Assembly: GCF_016862455.1 (NCBI RefSeq)
Contig: NZ_BOMZ01000002.1
Location: 114,452 to 178,451 of the forward strand
Direction: 5' to 3'
Source: Actinoplanes utahensis
Lineage (GTDB): Bacteria > Actinomycetota > Actinomycetes > Mycobacteriales > Micromonosporaceae
DNA: 64,000 bases
The number at the start of each line of letters is the position of its first letter. The stretch's first letter is position 1. Made by a program: the position numbers and the translations under genes. The notes below the pieces were generated by a model. That model saw nothing but the letters and a program-made list of their open reading frames with translations, was not told where the DNA came from and ran no database searches. This document shows, piece by piece, positions 53,453 to 62,414 of this stretch.

Positions 53453-54222
53453 CGCACACGCACCATCCGGACGGCGGGCTCCTGCTGCTCGCCGTCTTCG
53501 CCGCGGCCGTCGGCTACGAGGTGCTGGCCACGGTCTGTCCCGGCTGGTCGCGGTGGCGGACCATCTCGTTCCTGACCGGGCTCGCGTTGCTGGCCGCCGG
53601 GCTGACCATGCCCGGCGGCGACTTCCGCGCGCACATGCTGCAACATCTGCTGATCGGGATGCTGGCGCCGCTGGCGCTGGTGCTGGGCGCCCCGGTGACG
53701 CTGTTGCTGCGGACGATCCCGCGCCCCGCCGGGCGGGCCGTCGGGCGGGTGCTGCGCAGCCGGTTCGTGCACGTGCTCGCGCATCCGGCGGTCGCGCTGA
53801 CGCTGAACCTGGGCGGGATCGCCCTGCTCTACCTCACCCCGCTGTACACGGCGACGACCCGCGACCCGGGCCTGCACCTGCTGGTCCACGTGCACTTCCT
53901 GCTGTCCGGCTACCTGTTCGCGTGGGTGGTGGCCGGCCCGGATCCGGCGCCGCGTCGTCCACCCGTACCGCGAAGGCTGTTGATCCTCGGGGTGGCCGTC
54001 GCCTTTCACGCCGTGTTCTCGCAGCTCATGTACGCCGGAATCGGCGTGGACCTGCCGGTTCCGGCAGAGCAGCGGCGGGGCGGCGCCGAGCTGATGTACT
54101 ACGGCGGTGACATCGCCGAACTACTGCTCGCCGCCGCCCTCGTCGCGGGCTGGCGCCCGTCGCGTCAGGGGACGAAGAGGGCACGGACGCAGCCGTCCTC
54201 CTTCTCCTTGAACATCTTGTAG
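53449..54222 (+). CDS. CtaG-like cytochrome c oxidase assembly protein
   Basis: 257 residues, about six to seven helices. Caa3_CtaG family motifs: FRAHMLQHLLIGMLAPLALV, VHVHFLLSGYLFAWVVAGP and FHAVFSQLMYAGIG. It is thought to help copper insertion into oxidase subunit I. GTG start inside the DUF2243 stop. The last 20 residues (GTKRARTQPSSFSLNIL) are encoded inside the 3' end of the convergent dehydrogenase gene, a 58-bp tail overlap, and look like accidental read-through sequence. Confidence 0.9.
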   Translation: MTHTHHPDGGLLLLAVFAAAVGYEVLATVCPGWSRWRTISFLTGLALLAAGLTMPGGDFRAHMLQHLLIGMLAPLALVLGAPVTLLLRTIPRPAGRAVGRVLRSRFVHVLAHPAVALTLNLGGIALLYLTPLYTATTRDPGLHLLVHVHFLLSGYLFAWVVAGPDPAPRRPPVPRRLLILGVAVAFHAVFSQLMYAGIGVDLPVPAEQRRGGAELMYYGGDIAELLLAAALVAGWRPSRQGTKRARTQPSSFSLNIL

Positions 54223-55334
54223 CCCTTCGGGGCGTCGTCGAGCGGCATCACGTGCGTGGCCAGGTGCTCGGTGACCAGCTCACCCTTGGCCATCCGCTCC
54301 AGCAGCATCGGGATGTAACGCTGACCGTGCATCTGCGCGCCCCGTACCGTCAGGCCCTTGTTCATCAGCGCACCCAGCGGGAACTTGTCGACGAACCCGG
54401 CGTAGACGCCCAGCACGAACACCGAACCACCCTTGCGCGCCGCGTGGATCGCGTCACGGACCGCGACCGGCCGGTCGGTCTGCAGCCGCAGCTGCTGCTT
54501 GAGCTGGTCGTAACCGAACTGCACGCCCGGCGAGTGCGCCTCCATGCCGACCGCCTCGATGCACACGTCCGGCCCCCGGCCGCCGCTACGTTCGCGCAGC
54601 TCACCGGCGATGTCGTCGCTCTCGTAGTTCAACGTCTCGGCGCCGGTGTGCTGCCGCACCTGGGCGAGGCGGTTCTCCAAGCGGTCGATGACGATCACCC
54701 GGTCGGCGCCGAGCAGTTCCGCGGCGCGGGCGGCCATCTGACCGACCGCGCCGGCGCCCCACACCGCGACCACGTCGCCGGGCTGCACCCCACCGAGATC
54801 GGCGCCCATCCAGCCGGTCGAGGCGGAGTCGGAAGCGAAGATGGCGCGCTCGTCGCTGACCCCGTCGGGCACGGTGAACGCGCCCACGTCGGCGAACGGC
54901 ACCCGGATGTACTCGGCGTGACTGCCGGCGTTGCCGCCCATCGCGTGCGAATACCCGAAGCAGCCGCTCGGCGCCTGCCCCCAGAGGGTCTCGGTGATCG
55001 CGGGGTTGGTGTTGCCGTTGTCGCAGAGGGAGAACAGGCGCTGGTCGCAGTACCAGCAGTTACCGCACGAGATGAACGACGACACCACCACCCGGTCACC
55101 GACCCGGTGCCGGCGCACGTCCGGGCCCACCTCGACGACCTCGCCGAGGAACTCGTGGCCCAGCACGTCACCCTTCTCCATGAACGGGATGTAACCCCCG
55201 ATCAGGTGCAGGTCGGACCCGCAGGTGACGGTCTTCGTGACCTTCACGATGATGTCGCCCGGGTTGCGCAACTCCGGATCCGGGACGGTGCCGACGGCGA
55301 GTTTGTTCACACCCTGCCACTGGAGCGCCTTCAC
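54165..55334 (-). CDS. Zinc-dependent alcohol dehydrogenase (formaldehyde-dehydrogenase-like)
   Basis: 389 residues starting with GTG at 55334. Medium-chain dehydrogenase with catalytic zinc sites TVTCGSDLHLIGGY and GHEFLGEV, structural zinc cysteines CGNCWYCDQRLFSLC, and NAD fold AVWGAGAVGQMAARAAEL. The length and the insert GCFGYSHAMGGNAGSHAEYI fit the glutathione-independent formaldehyde dehydrogenase-like class. The substrate is unknown. Its start overlaps the stop of the membrane-anchored gene upstream as GTGA. Confidence 0.92.
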   Translation of the reverse strand: MKALQWQGVNKLAVGTVPDPELRNPGDIIVKVTKTVTCGSDLHLIGGYIPFMEKGDVLGHEFLGEVVEVGPDVRRHRVGDRVVVSSFISCGNCWYCDQRLFSLCDNGNTNPAITETLWGQAPSGCFGYSHAMGGNAGSHAEYIRVPFADVGAFTVPDGVSDERAIFASDSASTGWMGADLGGVQPGDVVAVWGAGAVGQMAARAAELLGADRVIVIDRLENRLAQVRQHTGAETLNYESDDIAGELRERSGGRGPDVCIEAVGMEAHSPGVQFGYDQLKQQLRLQTDRPVAVRDAIHAARKGGSVFVLGVYAGFVDKFPLGALMNKGLTVRGAQMHGQRYIPMLLERMAKGELVTEHLATHVMPLDDAPKGYKMFKEKEDGCVRALFVP

Positions 55335-55753
55335 AGCAGACCCCCCTCACGGCCGTGCTGGGTCACCGTCTGCAACGGACGGTTGAGCAGCGTCGGTGTG
55401 GTCGCCGGCGGGCCGGACGGCAGCAGCACGTCACCGGCCTCCAGCAGCGAACGGGTCTCCCGCAGCGCGCGCCGAACCTCACCGTCGGTGACCTCGGAGC
55501 CGTCGGGGATCCGGACGGCGATCTCGGTCCCGCGGCCGCCGGGCGCCGCCGCCAGCCGGATCTCCACCCGGTCGGCGATCTCCTTCAGCGAGCCCGGGAG
55601 CTGCGTGACCTCCAGTTCGGACAGCGGCCGATACACCGTGATCACATGTCGCTGGCGTGTCGTCGGGCGGCCGCTGCGCTTCGCGGCCACCGCGGCAGCG
55701 GCGCCGGCGGCGAGCGGCCCGACGATCAAAAGCATTTTTCCGGTACGTCCCAT
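55331..55753 (-). CDS. Membrane-anchored conserved hypothetical protein
   Basis: 140 residues with an N-terminal anchor (MLLIVGPLAAGAAAAVAAK). The body HVITVYRPLSELEV, DRVEIRLAAAPGGRGTEIAV and GEVRRALRETRSLLEAGDVL resembles small proteins that sit before zinc dehydrogenases in actinobacteria; I know no function. Overlap with the dehydrogenase start shows they form an operon. Confidence 0.8.
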   Translation of the reverse strand: MGRTGKMLLIVGPLAAGAAAAVAAKRSGRPTTRQRHVITVYRPLSELEVTQLPGSLKEIADRVEIRLAAAPGGRGTEIAVRIPDGSEVTDGEVRRALRETRSLLEAGDVLLPSGPPATTPTLLNRPLQTVTQHGREGGLL

Positions 55754-55779
55754 GGCTGCCAGATACCACGACCGACCGC

Positions 55780-55795
55780 CGCTAAACGGTTATCG
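55780..55795. promoter_or_regulatory. Candidate LacI-type operator before the GH43 gene
   Basis: CGCTAAACGGTTATCG: CG-centred, 12 of 16 positions symmetric (CGnTAAnCGnTTAnCG). It ends 9 bp before the ATG of the GH43 gene in the 51-bp divergent spacer, so a bound repressor would block transcription start or elongation. Confidence 0.45.
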
Positions 55796-55804
55796 TCATG
55801 ATCG

Positions 55805-57352
55805 ATGAACGCCGAGAACACAGTGCCGGTGATCGCCGGCTTCTTCCCCGACCCGTCCATCTGCCGGTCCGGCGACGACTACTACGTGGTCTGCTCCAGC
55901 TTCGAGTACGCGCCAGGCGTGCCGATCTTCCACAGCCGTGACCTGTACCGGTGGGAACAGATCGGCAACGTGCTCGCCGGCCCGGTCGCGCCCCGGCCGT
56001 CCCAGGGCGTCTACGCGCCGACGATCCGGTACCACGACGGCCGGTTCTGGATGATCACCACCGATGTCGGCCTGCTGCGCGACGGTCACCTGATCACCCA
56101 CGCCGAACGGCCGGAAGGCCCGTGGAGCGAGCCGGTGCACGTGGCCGGCACCCTCGGCATCGACCCGGACCTGGCCTGGGACGACGACGGCAACTGCTAT
56201 CTGACGTACGCGTCGTTCCAGGAGGGCGGCGGCATCGTGCAGCTCCGGGTCGACCCGGAGACCGGCACGGCGCTGAGCGACACCTACCTGGTGTGGCGGG
56301 GCACCGACATGCAGAACACCGAGGCGCCGCACCTCTACCAGGTCGACGGATACTGGTACCTGCTGGTCGCGGAGGGCGGCACCGAACGCGGGCACGCCGT
56401 CACGATCGCCCGCGGTCCCGCACCGCAGGGGCCGTTCGAGGGCTGCCCGGCGAACCCGATCCTGTCGCATCGCAGCACCGGTCACCCGGTGCAGAACACC
56501 GGGCACGCCGATCTGGTGCGATCCGCCGACGGGTCCTGGTTCGCGGTCCTCCTGGGGGTACGGCCGCGCGGCTTCACACCGGGATACCACGTCAACGGGC
56601 GGGAGACGTTCCTGGCCCGGGTCGAATGGCGGGACGGCTGGCCGGTGTTCCTCGACCCGGAACCGGCGGTGACGCCTGCCGACCACTCGTTCACCGACGA
56701 CTTCACCGGGCCGGCGCTTCACCCACGGTGGGTGTCCCCCGGCGACGGCCTTCTGTGTGTACGGGCACGCGACGCGTACTGGACCGCCGAGGCGACGGTC
56801 GACCGCACCGCCTTGCCGTCGCGTCTGGTGCTGCGCCTCGACGACCGCCACTGGTACGGCCTGACCCTCGACACGACCCCTGCCGACGTCGGCACGTCCC
56901 GGCCCGCCGCCTCCGACATCGCCGCCGGTGAGATCGCTGCGGCCGACATCAACGCGGGCAGGACCGCTGCTCCTGGCGTCGCCACCCCGAAGGCCGCGGC
57001 GGCCGACATCGCCGCCGGGGAGGTCGCTGCTCGCGGCGCCGATGCCGGCCATGTCGCCGCCGGGCGCGTCGATGCCGTGGCCCGGATCGGTGACCTGGAA
57101 CAGGTCACCGGCTCCGTGCGGGTCACCGGCGACACCGTCACGCTGCGGATATCGGCGGTAGAGCACGCGAACGCGAGCGAGCCGAACGTGTCCGCCGGCC
57201 CCGACCAGATCGTGTTGTCCGCCGACGGCATCGAACTGGCCCGGCTCGACGGCCGTTACCTGTCGACCGAAGTGGCGGGCGGATTCACCGGCCGAGTCAT
57301 CGGAGTGGCCGGGGCACGACGTTTCTCGTACACCACGGAAGGCCCACAGTGA
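55805..57352 (+). CDS. GH43 beta-xylosidase/arabinofuranosidase with low-complexity insertion
   Basis: 515 residues, no signal peptide. Five-bladed propeller of GH43: catalytic base Asp16 in GFFPDPSICRS, Asp122 in GIDPDLAWDDDG, acid Glu173 in NTEAPHLYQV. The C-terminal beta-sandwich begins at DHSFTDDFTGPALHPRWV. It is interrupted at about residues 360-425 by Ala/Gly/Asp repeats (SDIAAGEIAAADINAGR, AADIAAGEVAARGADAG) not expected in the family. It would release xylose or arabinose from imported oligosaccharides. Its stop overlaps the nitroreductase start. Confidence 0.9.
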   Translation: MNAENTVPVIAGFFPDPSICRSGDDYYVVCSSFEYAPGVPIFHSRDLYRWEQIGNVLAGPVAPRPSQGVYAPTIRYHDGRFWMITTDVGLLRDGHLITHAERPEGPWSEPVHVAGTLGIDPDLAWDDDGNCYLTYASFQEGGGIVQLRVDPETGTALSDTYLVWRGTDMQNTEAPHLYQVDGYWYLLVAEGGTERGHAVTIARGPAPQGPFEGCPANPILSHRSTGHPVQNTGHADLVRSADGSWFAVLLGVRPRGFTPGYHVNGRETFLARVEWRDGWPVFLDPEPAVTPADHSFTDDFTGPALHPRWVSPGDGLLCVRARDAYWTAEATVDRTALPSRLVLRLDDRHWYGLTLDTTPADVGTSRPAASDIAAGEIAAADINAGRTAAPGVATPKAAAADIAAGEVAARGADAGHVAAGRVDAVARIGDLEQVTGSVRVTGDTVTLRISAVEHANASEPNVSAGPDQIVLSADGIELARLDGRYLSTEVAGGFTGRVIGVAGARRFSYTTEGPQ

Positions 57353-57945
57353 CCGAATTCAGTCAGGTTCTCCGCGGTCGGCGGATGGTCCGCAACTACG
57401 CCGACACGCCGGTGCCCCGCGAGGTGCTGGAACGGATCGTCAAGGTGGTGCACCGGGCGCCCAGCGCCGGCTTCAGCCAGGGTCACCGCATCGTCGTCGT
57501 CACCGATCCGGTCAAACGCGCCGAACTGGCCGCCGTCGCCGAACCCTGGTACCTGGAACGCGGCTTCCACCCCTGGATCTCGCAGGCCCCGGTGCAACTG
57601 GTGATCGGGATCCGGGAGGCGTCCTACCACGAGCGCTACACCGAGGCCGACAAGGTCGAAGGCGGCGAGGAGATCCCGTGGCCGGTGCCGTTCTGGTGGT
57701 TCGACTCCGGCGCCCTGTTTGCTCTGCTTCAGCTCGCCGTCGCCAACGAGGGCCTGGCCAGCGGTTTCTACAGCCCCGCGATCCCGGAGGAGCTGACCAC
57801 CCTGTCCACGATCGCCGGTCTGCCCGACGACGTGGCCCTAGCCGGCGTGCTGACCGTCGGCTATCCCGCTGACGACCCGGCCGTCCCGACCGCCAAGCTC
57901 GCCGCCCGCCGCAAACCCATCGACGAACTGGTCAGCTGGCTCTGA
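57349..57945 (+). CDS. Nitroreductase-family protein
   Basis: 198 residues starting with GTG inside the GH43 stop. FMN-binding motifs: RRMVRNYADTPVPREVLERI at the start, VVHRAPSAGFSQGHRIVVV, and the C-terminal GVLTVGYPADD. Probable NAD(P)H-dependent flavin reductase on nitro compounds or quinones. Coupling to a xylosidase gene is odd and may be accidental. Confidence 0.92.
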   Translation: MTEFSQVLRGRRMVRNYADTPVPREVLERIVKVVHRAPSAGFSQGHRIVVVTDPVKRAELAAVAEPWYLERGFHPWISQAPVQLVIGIREASYHERYTEADKVEGGEEIPWPVPFWWFDSGALFALLQLAVANEGLASGFYSPAIPEELTTLSTIAGLPDDVALAGVLTVGYPADDPAVPTAKLAARRKPIDELVSWL

Positions 57946-57978
57946 CACGCATGGACCGGGCTCGTTACCGTGACAGCC

Positions 57979-58443
57979 ATGCCGGGGGATGCCTTCGAGA
58001 TCGCACTGCGCGGTTACGACAGGTTTCAGGTGGACCGTGTTCTCGCCCGGGCCGACGCGGCGCTCGCCTCCTCCGACGAGGAGCTCCGGTCCGCCACGCG
58101 CGAGCTGCTGAAGGAGGACTTCACGATCGTCCTGCGCGGCTATGATCGCGCCTCTGTCCATGCCGCCGTCCAGCAACGTCTGACCGCGCTGGGACCGGAT
58201 CCCGCCGAGCGGCCGCACAACCCCGGTCCGGCACCGTTCCGCGTGGTGGGGCGCGGTTACGACCGGGCCCGGGTGGACGCCGCGCTCGCACGGGCCGAAG
58301 CGGCGACCCACTCCGACGACGCGGCCACTCGTTACACGGCCCGCAAAGCGCTGCGCGCCGCCGACTTCCCGATCCGCCTCCGCGGCTACGACCGCGCTGA
58401 GGTCGATCGTGCCGTGGCGGAAGCCGTGCATCGACTCTCCTGA
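57979..58443 (+). CDS. DivIVA-motif repeat protein with four RGYDR units
   Basis: 154 residues. The motif RGYDR occurs at residues 11-15, 53-57, 92-96 and 135-139, each preceded by a short beta or hydrophobic stretch (FEIAL, FTIVL, FRVVG, FPIRL) and followed by xxVxxx(V/A). This is the N-terminal membrane-targeting motif of DivIVA/Wag31-type proteins, repeated four times without the long coiled coil. Units alternate with short helical spacers. No transmembrane segment. I do not know a named family. ATG at 57979; a GTG at 57970 also fits. Confidence 0.75.
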   Translation: MPGDAFEIALRGYDRFQVDRVLARADAALASSDEELRSATRELLKEDFTIVLRGYDRASVHAAVQQRLTALGPDPAERPHNPGPAPFRVVGRGYDRARVDAALARAEAATHSDDAATRYTARKALRAADFPIRLRGYDRAEVDRAVAEAVHRLS

Positions 58444-58483
58444 GCCTCCGAGTCCTTTGGTCATCCCCCTCGCGATGCACGCC

Positions 58484-60973
58484 TCATCGGTGTTCCAGCG
58501 CGAGCCGGGGCAGCCGGCGGGCCAGGGCTGGCGGAAGCCACCAGGCGCGGGCGCCGAAGAGGTGCATGACGGCCGGAAGTAGCAGGCATCGGATGATCAC
58601 GGCGTCGATCAGGACCGCGACGGCCAGGCCGAGGCCGAACTGCTGGAGCATCCGGTCCGGGAAGAGCAGGAACGAGCCGAAGACCACGATCATGATGGCG
58701 GCGGCGGCCGTGACGACGCGGCCGGTGGTGGCCAGGCCCTCGCGGACGGCGTGAGCGGCGTCGCGGGTGCGTTCCCACTCCTCGTGCATGCGGGCGAGCA
58801 GGAAGACCTCGTAGTCCATCGACAGACCGAAGACGATCGCGAAGATCATCACGGGGACGAAGGCCTCGATCGGGCCGGCCGCCACGCCGAACGCGCCGTT
58901 CTGGAACACCAGGATCATCACGCCCAGGGCCGCCCCGACGCTGAGCAGGTTGAGCAGAGCGGCCTTCACCGGGATCACGATCGACCGGAACAGGACGAGC
59001 AACAGCAGCGCGGACAGACCGACAACGACGGCGACGAACAACGGCAGCCGACTGGCGAATGCCTCGGACACGTCGACGACGGCCGCGGTCGGGCCGCCGA
59101 CCAGCACGGTGACACCGTTGTCACGGGCGACCGGCACCAGCACATCGTTCCGGAGGGTCGCGACGAGCTCGCTGGTCGCCTCGTCCTGCGGCGCCGACGC
59201 CGGAAAGGCGATGACCGTCGCGACATCGCCGCCGGGGGCTGGAATCGGTGGCGTGGCAGAGGCGATTCCGGGGGTGCTGAGCAGCACCTGCCGGACTGCT
59301 CCGGCCGCCGCCTCAGCCGAACCGCCTCCCGGTGTAGCCAGGCCACCGGTCGAAGCCGGGCCGCCGGTAGGCGAAGCTCCGCCGCCAGACGAAGCCGGAC
59401 CGCCAGGCGAAACCCCGCCAGGCGAAACCCCGCCAGGCGAAGTCCCGCCAGGCGTAGGCCCGCTGGATGTAGCCCCGCCCGGCGTAGCTGGCGTGCCGCT
59501 GGCGTCGACGACGATCACTAGGGGGCCGTTCACGCCGGGGCCGAACCCGGTGGCGAGTAGGTCGTACGCGCGGGTGCTCGTCTTCGTCTCCGCATCGGTG
59601 CCCGCGTCGGCGAAGCCGAGCCGCATGTCGAGGACCGGCGCACAGAGCGCTCCCAAGAAGATCAGCGGCAGCAGTGCCGCCGGCCAGGGACGACGCGCGA
59701 CCGCATCACTCCACCGGCGCCACCAACTGCCTTCTCCGCCCCGCGTCGACTCGGGGGCACTGCGGGAGGCACGGTCGCGGCGGCGGGTCATGGTGCGTTC
59801 CAGGCGCGGGCCGACGAGGCTGAGCAGGGCTGGGAGCAGCACCAGGGCGGCGAGCATGGTCACGAGAACGGTGACGGCCAGGGCCACGGCGACACCCTGG
59901 AGAGCACCGAGACCGATAAGGATCAGACCGAGCAAGGCGATGATGACGGTCGTCCCGGCGAAGAAGACAGTACGGCCGGCGGTGTCCAGGGCGGTTCGGA
60001 TCGCCGACTCCCGGTCGGCTCCGGCGGCGAGCTCGCCACGGAAGCGGGACAGGACCAGCAGCGCGTAGTCGATGCCCACACCGAGGCCGACCAGCACCAC
60101 CAGCGGGGTGGTGAAGTCGGCGACCGTCGCCACATGCGAGGCGAGCGCGACCAGCCCGATCGCGGTGCCCACCGCGAACACCGCGATCACGATCGGCAGG
60201 CTCGCCGCCAGCAAGGACCCGAAGAGCAGGACCAGCACGATCAGCGCGGCAAGCAGCCCGGCGCCTTCGGCGGGCCCACCCCCGCTCTCCTCCGCGGTCC
60301 GCACCGCGTCGCCGCCGACCTCGACGGTGAGACCGCCGCCGACGGCTTTGTCGCCCGGCGCACCGCTGCCGGTCTGGCCGGTGGAACCGCCTGGGCCGAC
60401 CGAACCGGTAGGGCTGGCCGCGCCGGCCGAAGTGGCGGAGTGGCCGGTCCCGGCAGAGCCGGTGGAAAGGGCGGCCGAGCGTGCCGTTTCGATGATCGTG
60501 CGGATGTCGGGGGACGGGATCTGCTCGCCGGTGGCGTCCAGGGCCACCGAGGCATATCCGATGGTGCCGTCGGCGGAGATCGCCGTCGGTGGCGCGCCAC
60601 CCGATGGGTAGGGGCTGACCACCTCGACCACATGTGGCAGGCCGCGGACCTCGGCAAGCATCGCCTCGACCGTCGCGCGGGTGGCCGGCTGAGCGAGGCC
60701 GCCGGGATCGCGGACCACGATCTGCAGGGTCTCCCCCGCCCGGGTCGGCGCCCGCTCGCTGAGCAGGTCCTGCGCCGCCTGGGACTCCGCGCCGGGCAGG
60801 GTGAAGTCGTTGCGGAAGTCGGTGCCGGCCAGGCCCGAACCGGTGGTGGCGGCGGCCAGCACGACCACCCAGAGGAGCAACGCGGTCCAGCGGTGCCGCC
60901 CGGACCAGCCGGCCAACCGCTCGAACACACTGCCCCGCGTCTTTCCGGTCAGGGATTCAGCCGTTCTGGTCAT
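58484..60973 (-). CDS. MMPL/RND-family membrane exporter
   Basis: 829 residues, about twelve membrane helices in two homologous halves, each with a large extracellular loop. Family features include SSxxFGLSMDYEVFLLARMHEEW (GLSMDYEVF and the matching GVGIDYALLVLSRFR in the first half). Both outer loops carry low-complexity inserts: Ser/Gly-rich near residue 170-215 and Pro/Gly/Ser-rich near 500-550 (GGVSPGGVSPGGPASSGGGA). MMPL proteins export lipids or drugs. It diverges from a two-component system that is its likely regulator. Confidence 0.92.
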   Translation of the reverse strand: MTRTAESLTGKTRGSVFERLAGWSGRHRWTALLLWVVVLAAATTGSGLAGTDFRNDFTLPGAESQAAQDLLSERAPTRAGETLQIVVRDPGGLAQPATRATVEAMLAEVRGLPHVVEVVSPYPSGGAPPTAISADGTIGYASVALDATGEQIPSPDIRTIIETARSAALSTGSAGTGHSATSAGAASPTGSVGPGGSTGQTGSGAPGDKAVGGGLTVEVGGDAVRTAEESGGGPAEGAGLLAALIVLVLLFGSLLAASLPIVIAVFAVGTAIGLVALASHVATVADFTTPLVVLVGLGVGIDYALLVLSRFRGELAAGADRESAIRTALDTAGRTVFFAGTTVIIALLGLILIGLGALQGVAVALAVTVLVTMLAALVLLPALLSLVGPRLERTMTRRRDRASRSAPESTRGGEGSWWRRWSDAVARRPWPAALLPLIFLGALCAPVLDMRLGFADAGTDAETKTSTRAYDLLATGFGPGVNGPLVIVVDASGTPATPGGATSSGPTPGGTSPGGVSPGGVSPGGPASSGGGASPTGGPASTGGLATPGGGSAEAAAGAVRQVLLSTPGIASATPPIPAPGGDVATVIAFPASAPQDEATSELVATLRNDVLVPVARDNGVTVLVGGPTAAVVDVSEAFASRLPLFVAVVVGLSALLLLVLFRSIVIPVKAALLNLLSVGAALGVMILVFQNGAFGVAAGPIEAFVPVMIFAIVFGLSMDYEVFLLARMHEEWERTRDAAHAVREGLATTGRVVTAAAAIMIVVFGSFLLFPDRMLQQFGLGLAVAVLIDAVIIRCLLLPAVMHLFGARAWWLPPALARRLPRLALEHR

Positions 60974-61223
60974 CGGATTCCTTCCGTGGTGACCTCCCGG
61001 CCCGGTCGCGGGGAGGAACGGAACTCCTCACCGTTTCAGCCGATCCCGCCGAAGCGGACCGGCGTCACATGAGCGCCGGAGGAGTACGGAAAGCGACGCT
61101 ATGGAGGGCGGGCGCCCCGCCGAAACCTCCCAGGGTGGGCTCCGCACGTACCCCCACAGGGGGATATCGGATGCTCCCGCTGAGGGATCCGCCGGACCGT
61201 CCCGCGCCCGTACGCTGGCTCCC
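60974..61223. promoter_or_regulatory. Divergent promoter region between MMPL exporter and two-component system
   Basis: 250 bp without genes. Two small dyads are visible: GGCGGGCGCCCCGCC near 61108-61124 and CCCCCACAGGGGG near 61151-61163. TACGCT at 61211-61216 lies about seven bases before the GTG of the kinase gene, so that mRNA may be leaderless. The dyads are candidate sites for the LuxR-type regulator. Confidence 0.4.
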
Positions 61224-62414
61224 GTGGCAGCGAAGATGAGTGCACGGGGACAGGCCGTGGTCGATGTCGCGGTCGCGCTGGCCGCGATGATCTTCACGAT
61301 CGCGATGCTGGATGAGGGCGGTCTCGGCTCCTCCGAGCCGGGTTTCCACACCCTCGACGAGGCGGGGCTGGCGCTGGCGATCCTGTCGACGGCGCCGCTG
61401 GTGGCCGTGCGCCGGTTTCCGGGGCTGGTCTGGGGTGTCACCGCGACGGCATCGCTGGCGCTGGTCGCCGGGGGTTACGGTCTGGACGTCCCACCCGGCC
61501 CACTAATCGCCACCTACACCCTCGCCGAGGCGGTCGGTGGTGGGGCGACACCGCGGCGGCAGCTGGTGGCCGGGTTGAGCGTGGTGGCATACGTTCCGGT
61601 GTCGATGGTCATCATGGCCGGCGACGGGAAATCGCTGACCGGGATGTCGTCCGGGCTGTTCGCCTGGGTGGCGATGTTCTCGTTGGTCTGGCTCGCCGGG
61701 GACCGCAGCCGGCTGCGGCGGGAGCGGATCGCCGAGTTGGAGGTGACCGCGCGACTACGGGAGACCGACGTGGCCCGGCAGCGCCGGCTCGCCGCCGCCG
61801 AGGAGCGCACCCGGATCGCCCGTGAGCTGCACGACTCGGCAGGCCACGCGATCAACGTGATCCTGGTGCAGGCAGGCGCGGCACGGTTGCTGCACGAGCG
61901 GGACCCCGAGCAGTCACGGCGGGCGATCGCGACGATCGAGGATGTCGCGCACGCCACGATCGAGGACATCGACCGCCTGGTCAAGGCGCTGCGGAACGGA
62001 TCCGAGGCGGATCAGCCGGCGCCTGCCGGGACGGACGCGCTGGAGGAGCTGGTGGATCGGCACCGGTTGAGCGGCCTGGCGGTGTCGGCGACGTTCGACG
62101 GCGCGCCACGCGGGCTGCCCAGCGGGGTCGCCTGGGCGGCGTATCGGATTCTGCAGGAGGCGCTGACCAACGCGGCCCGGCACGGTTCAGGGTCCGCGGA
62201 GGTGCGGATGGCGTATGGTTCCGCCGCCGTCGACATCGAGGTGAGCAATCCGGTCGGCGACGGTGGCCGGCCAGGGAGCGGTCTGGGGATCGTCGGCATG
62301 CGGGAGCGGGCGGCGTTGCTGGACGGCCGTCTCGACGCCGACACCGACGCTGAGGATGGGGTGTTCCGGCTGCGGGCCCGCCTGCCGTATGCCGCGGCGG
62401 GAGCCCTGGCATGA
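61224..62414 (+). CDS. NarL-type sensor histidine kinase
   Basis: 396 residues from the GTG at 61224 (an ATG at 61236 is also possible). Four to five membrane helices up to residue 165, then a coiled stretch, the HisKA_3 box RTRIARELHDSAGHAINVIL and the ATPase domain with ILQEALTNAARHGSG and GSGLGIVGMRERAALLDG. Stop overlaps the regulator start as ATGA. It probably controls the divergent MMPL exporter in response to membrane or drug stress. Confidence 0.93.
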   Translation: MAAKMSARGQAVVDVAVALAAMIFTIAMLDEGGLGSSEPGFHTLDEAGLALAILSTAPLVAVRRFPGLVWGVTATASLALVAGGYGLDVPPGPLIATYTLAEAVGGGATPRRQLVAGLSVVAYVPVSMVIMAGDGKSLTGMSSGLFAWVAMFSLVWLAGDRSRLRRERIAELEVTARLRETDVARQRRLAAAEERTRIARELHDSAGHAINVILVQAGAARLLHERDPEQSRRAIATIEDVAHATIEDIDRLVKALRNGSEADQPAPAGTDALEELVDRHRLSGLAVSATFDGAPRGLPSGVAWAAYRILQEALTNAARHGSGSAEVRMAYGSAAVDIEVSNPVGDGGRPGSGLGIVGMRERAALLDGRLDADTDAEDGVFRLRARLPYAAAGALA

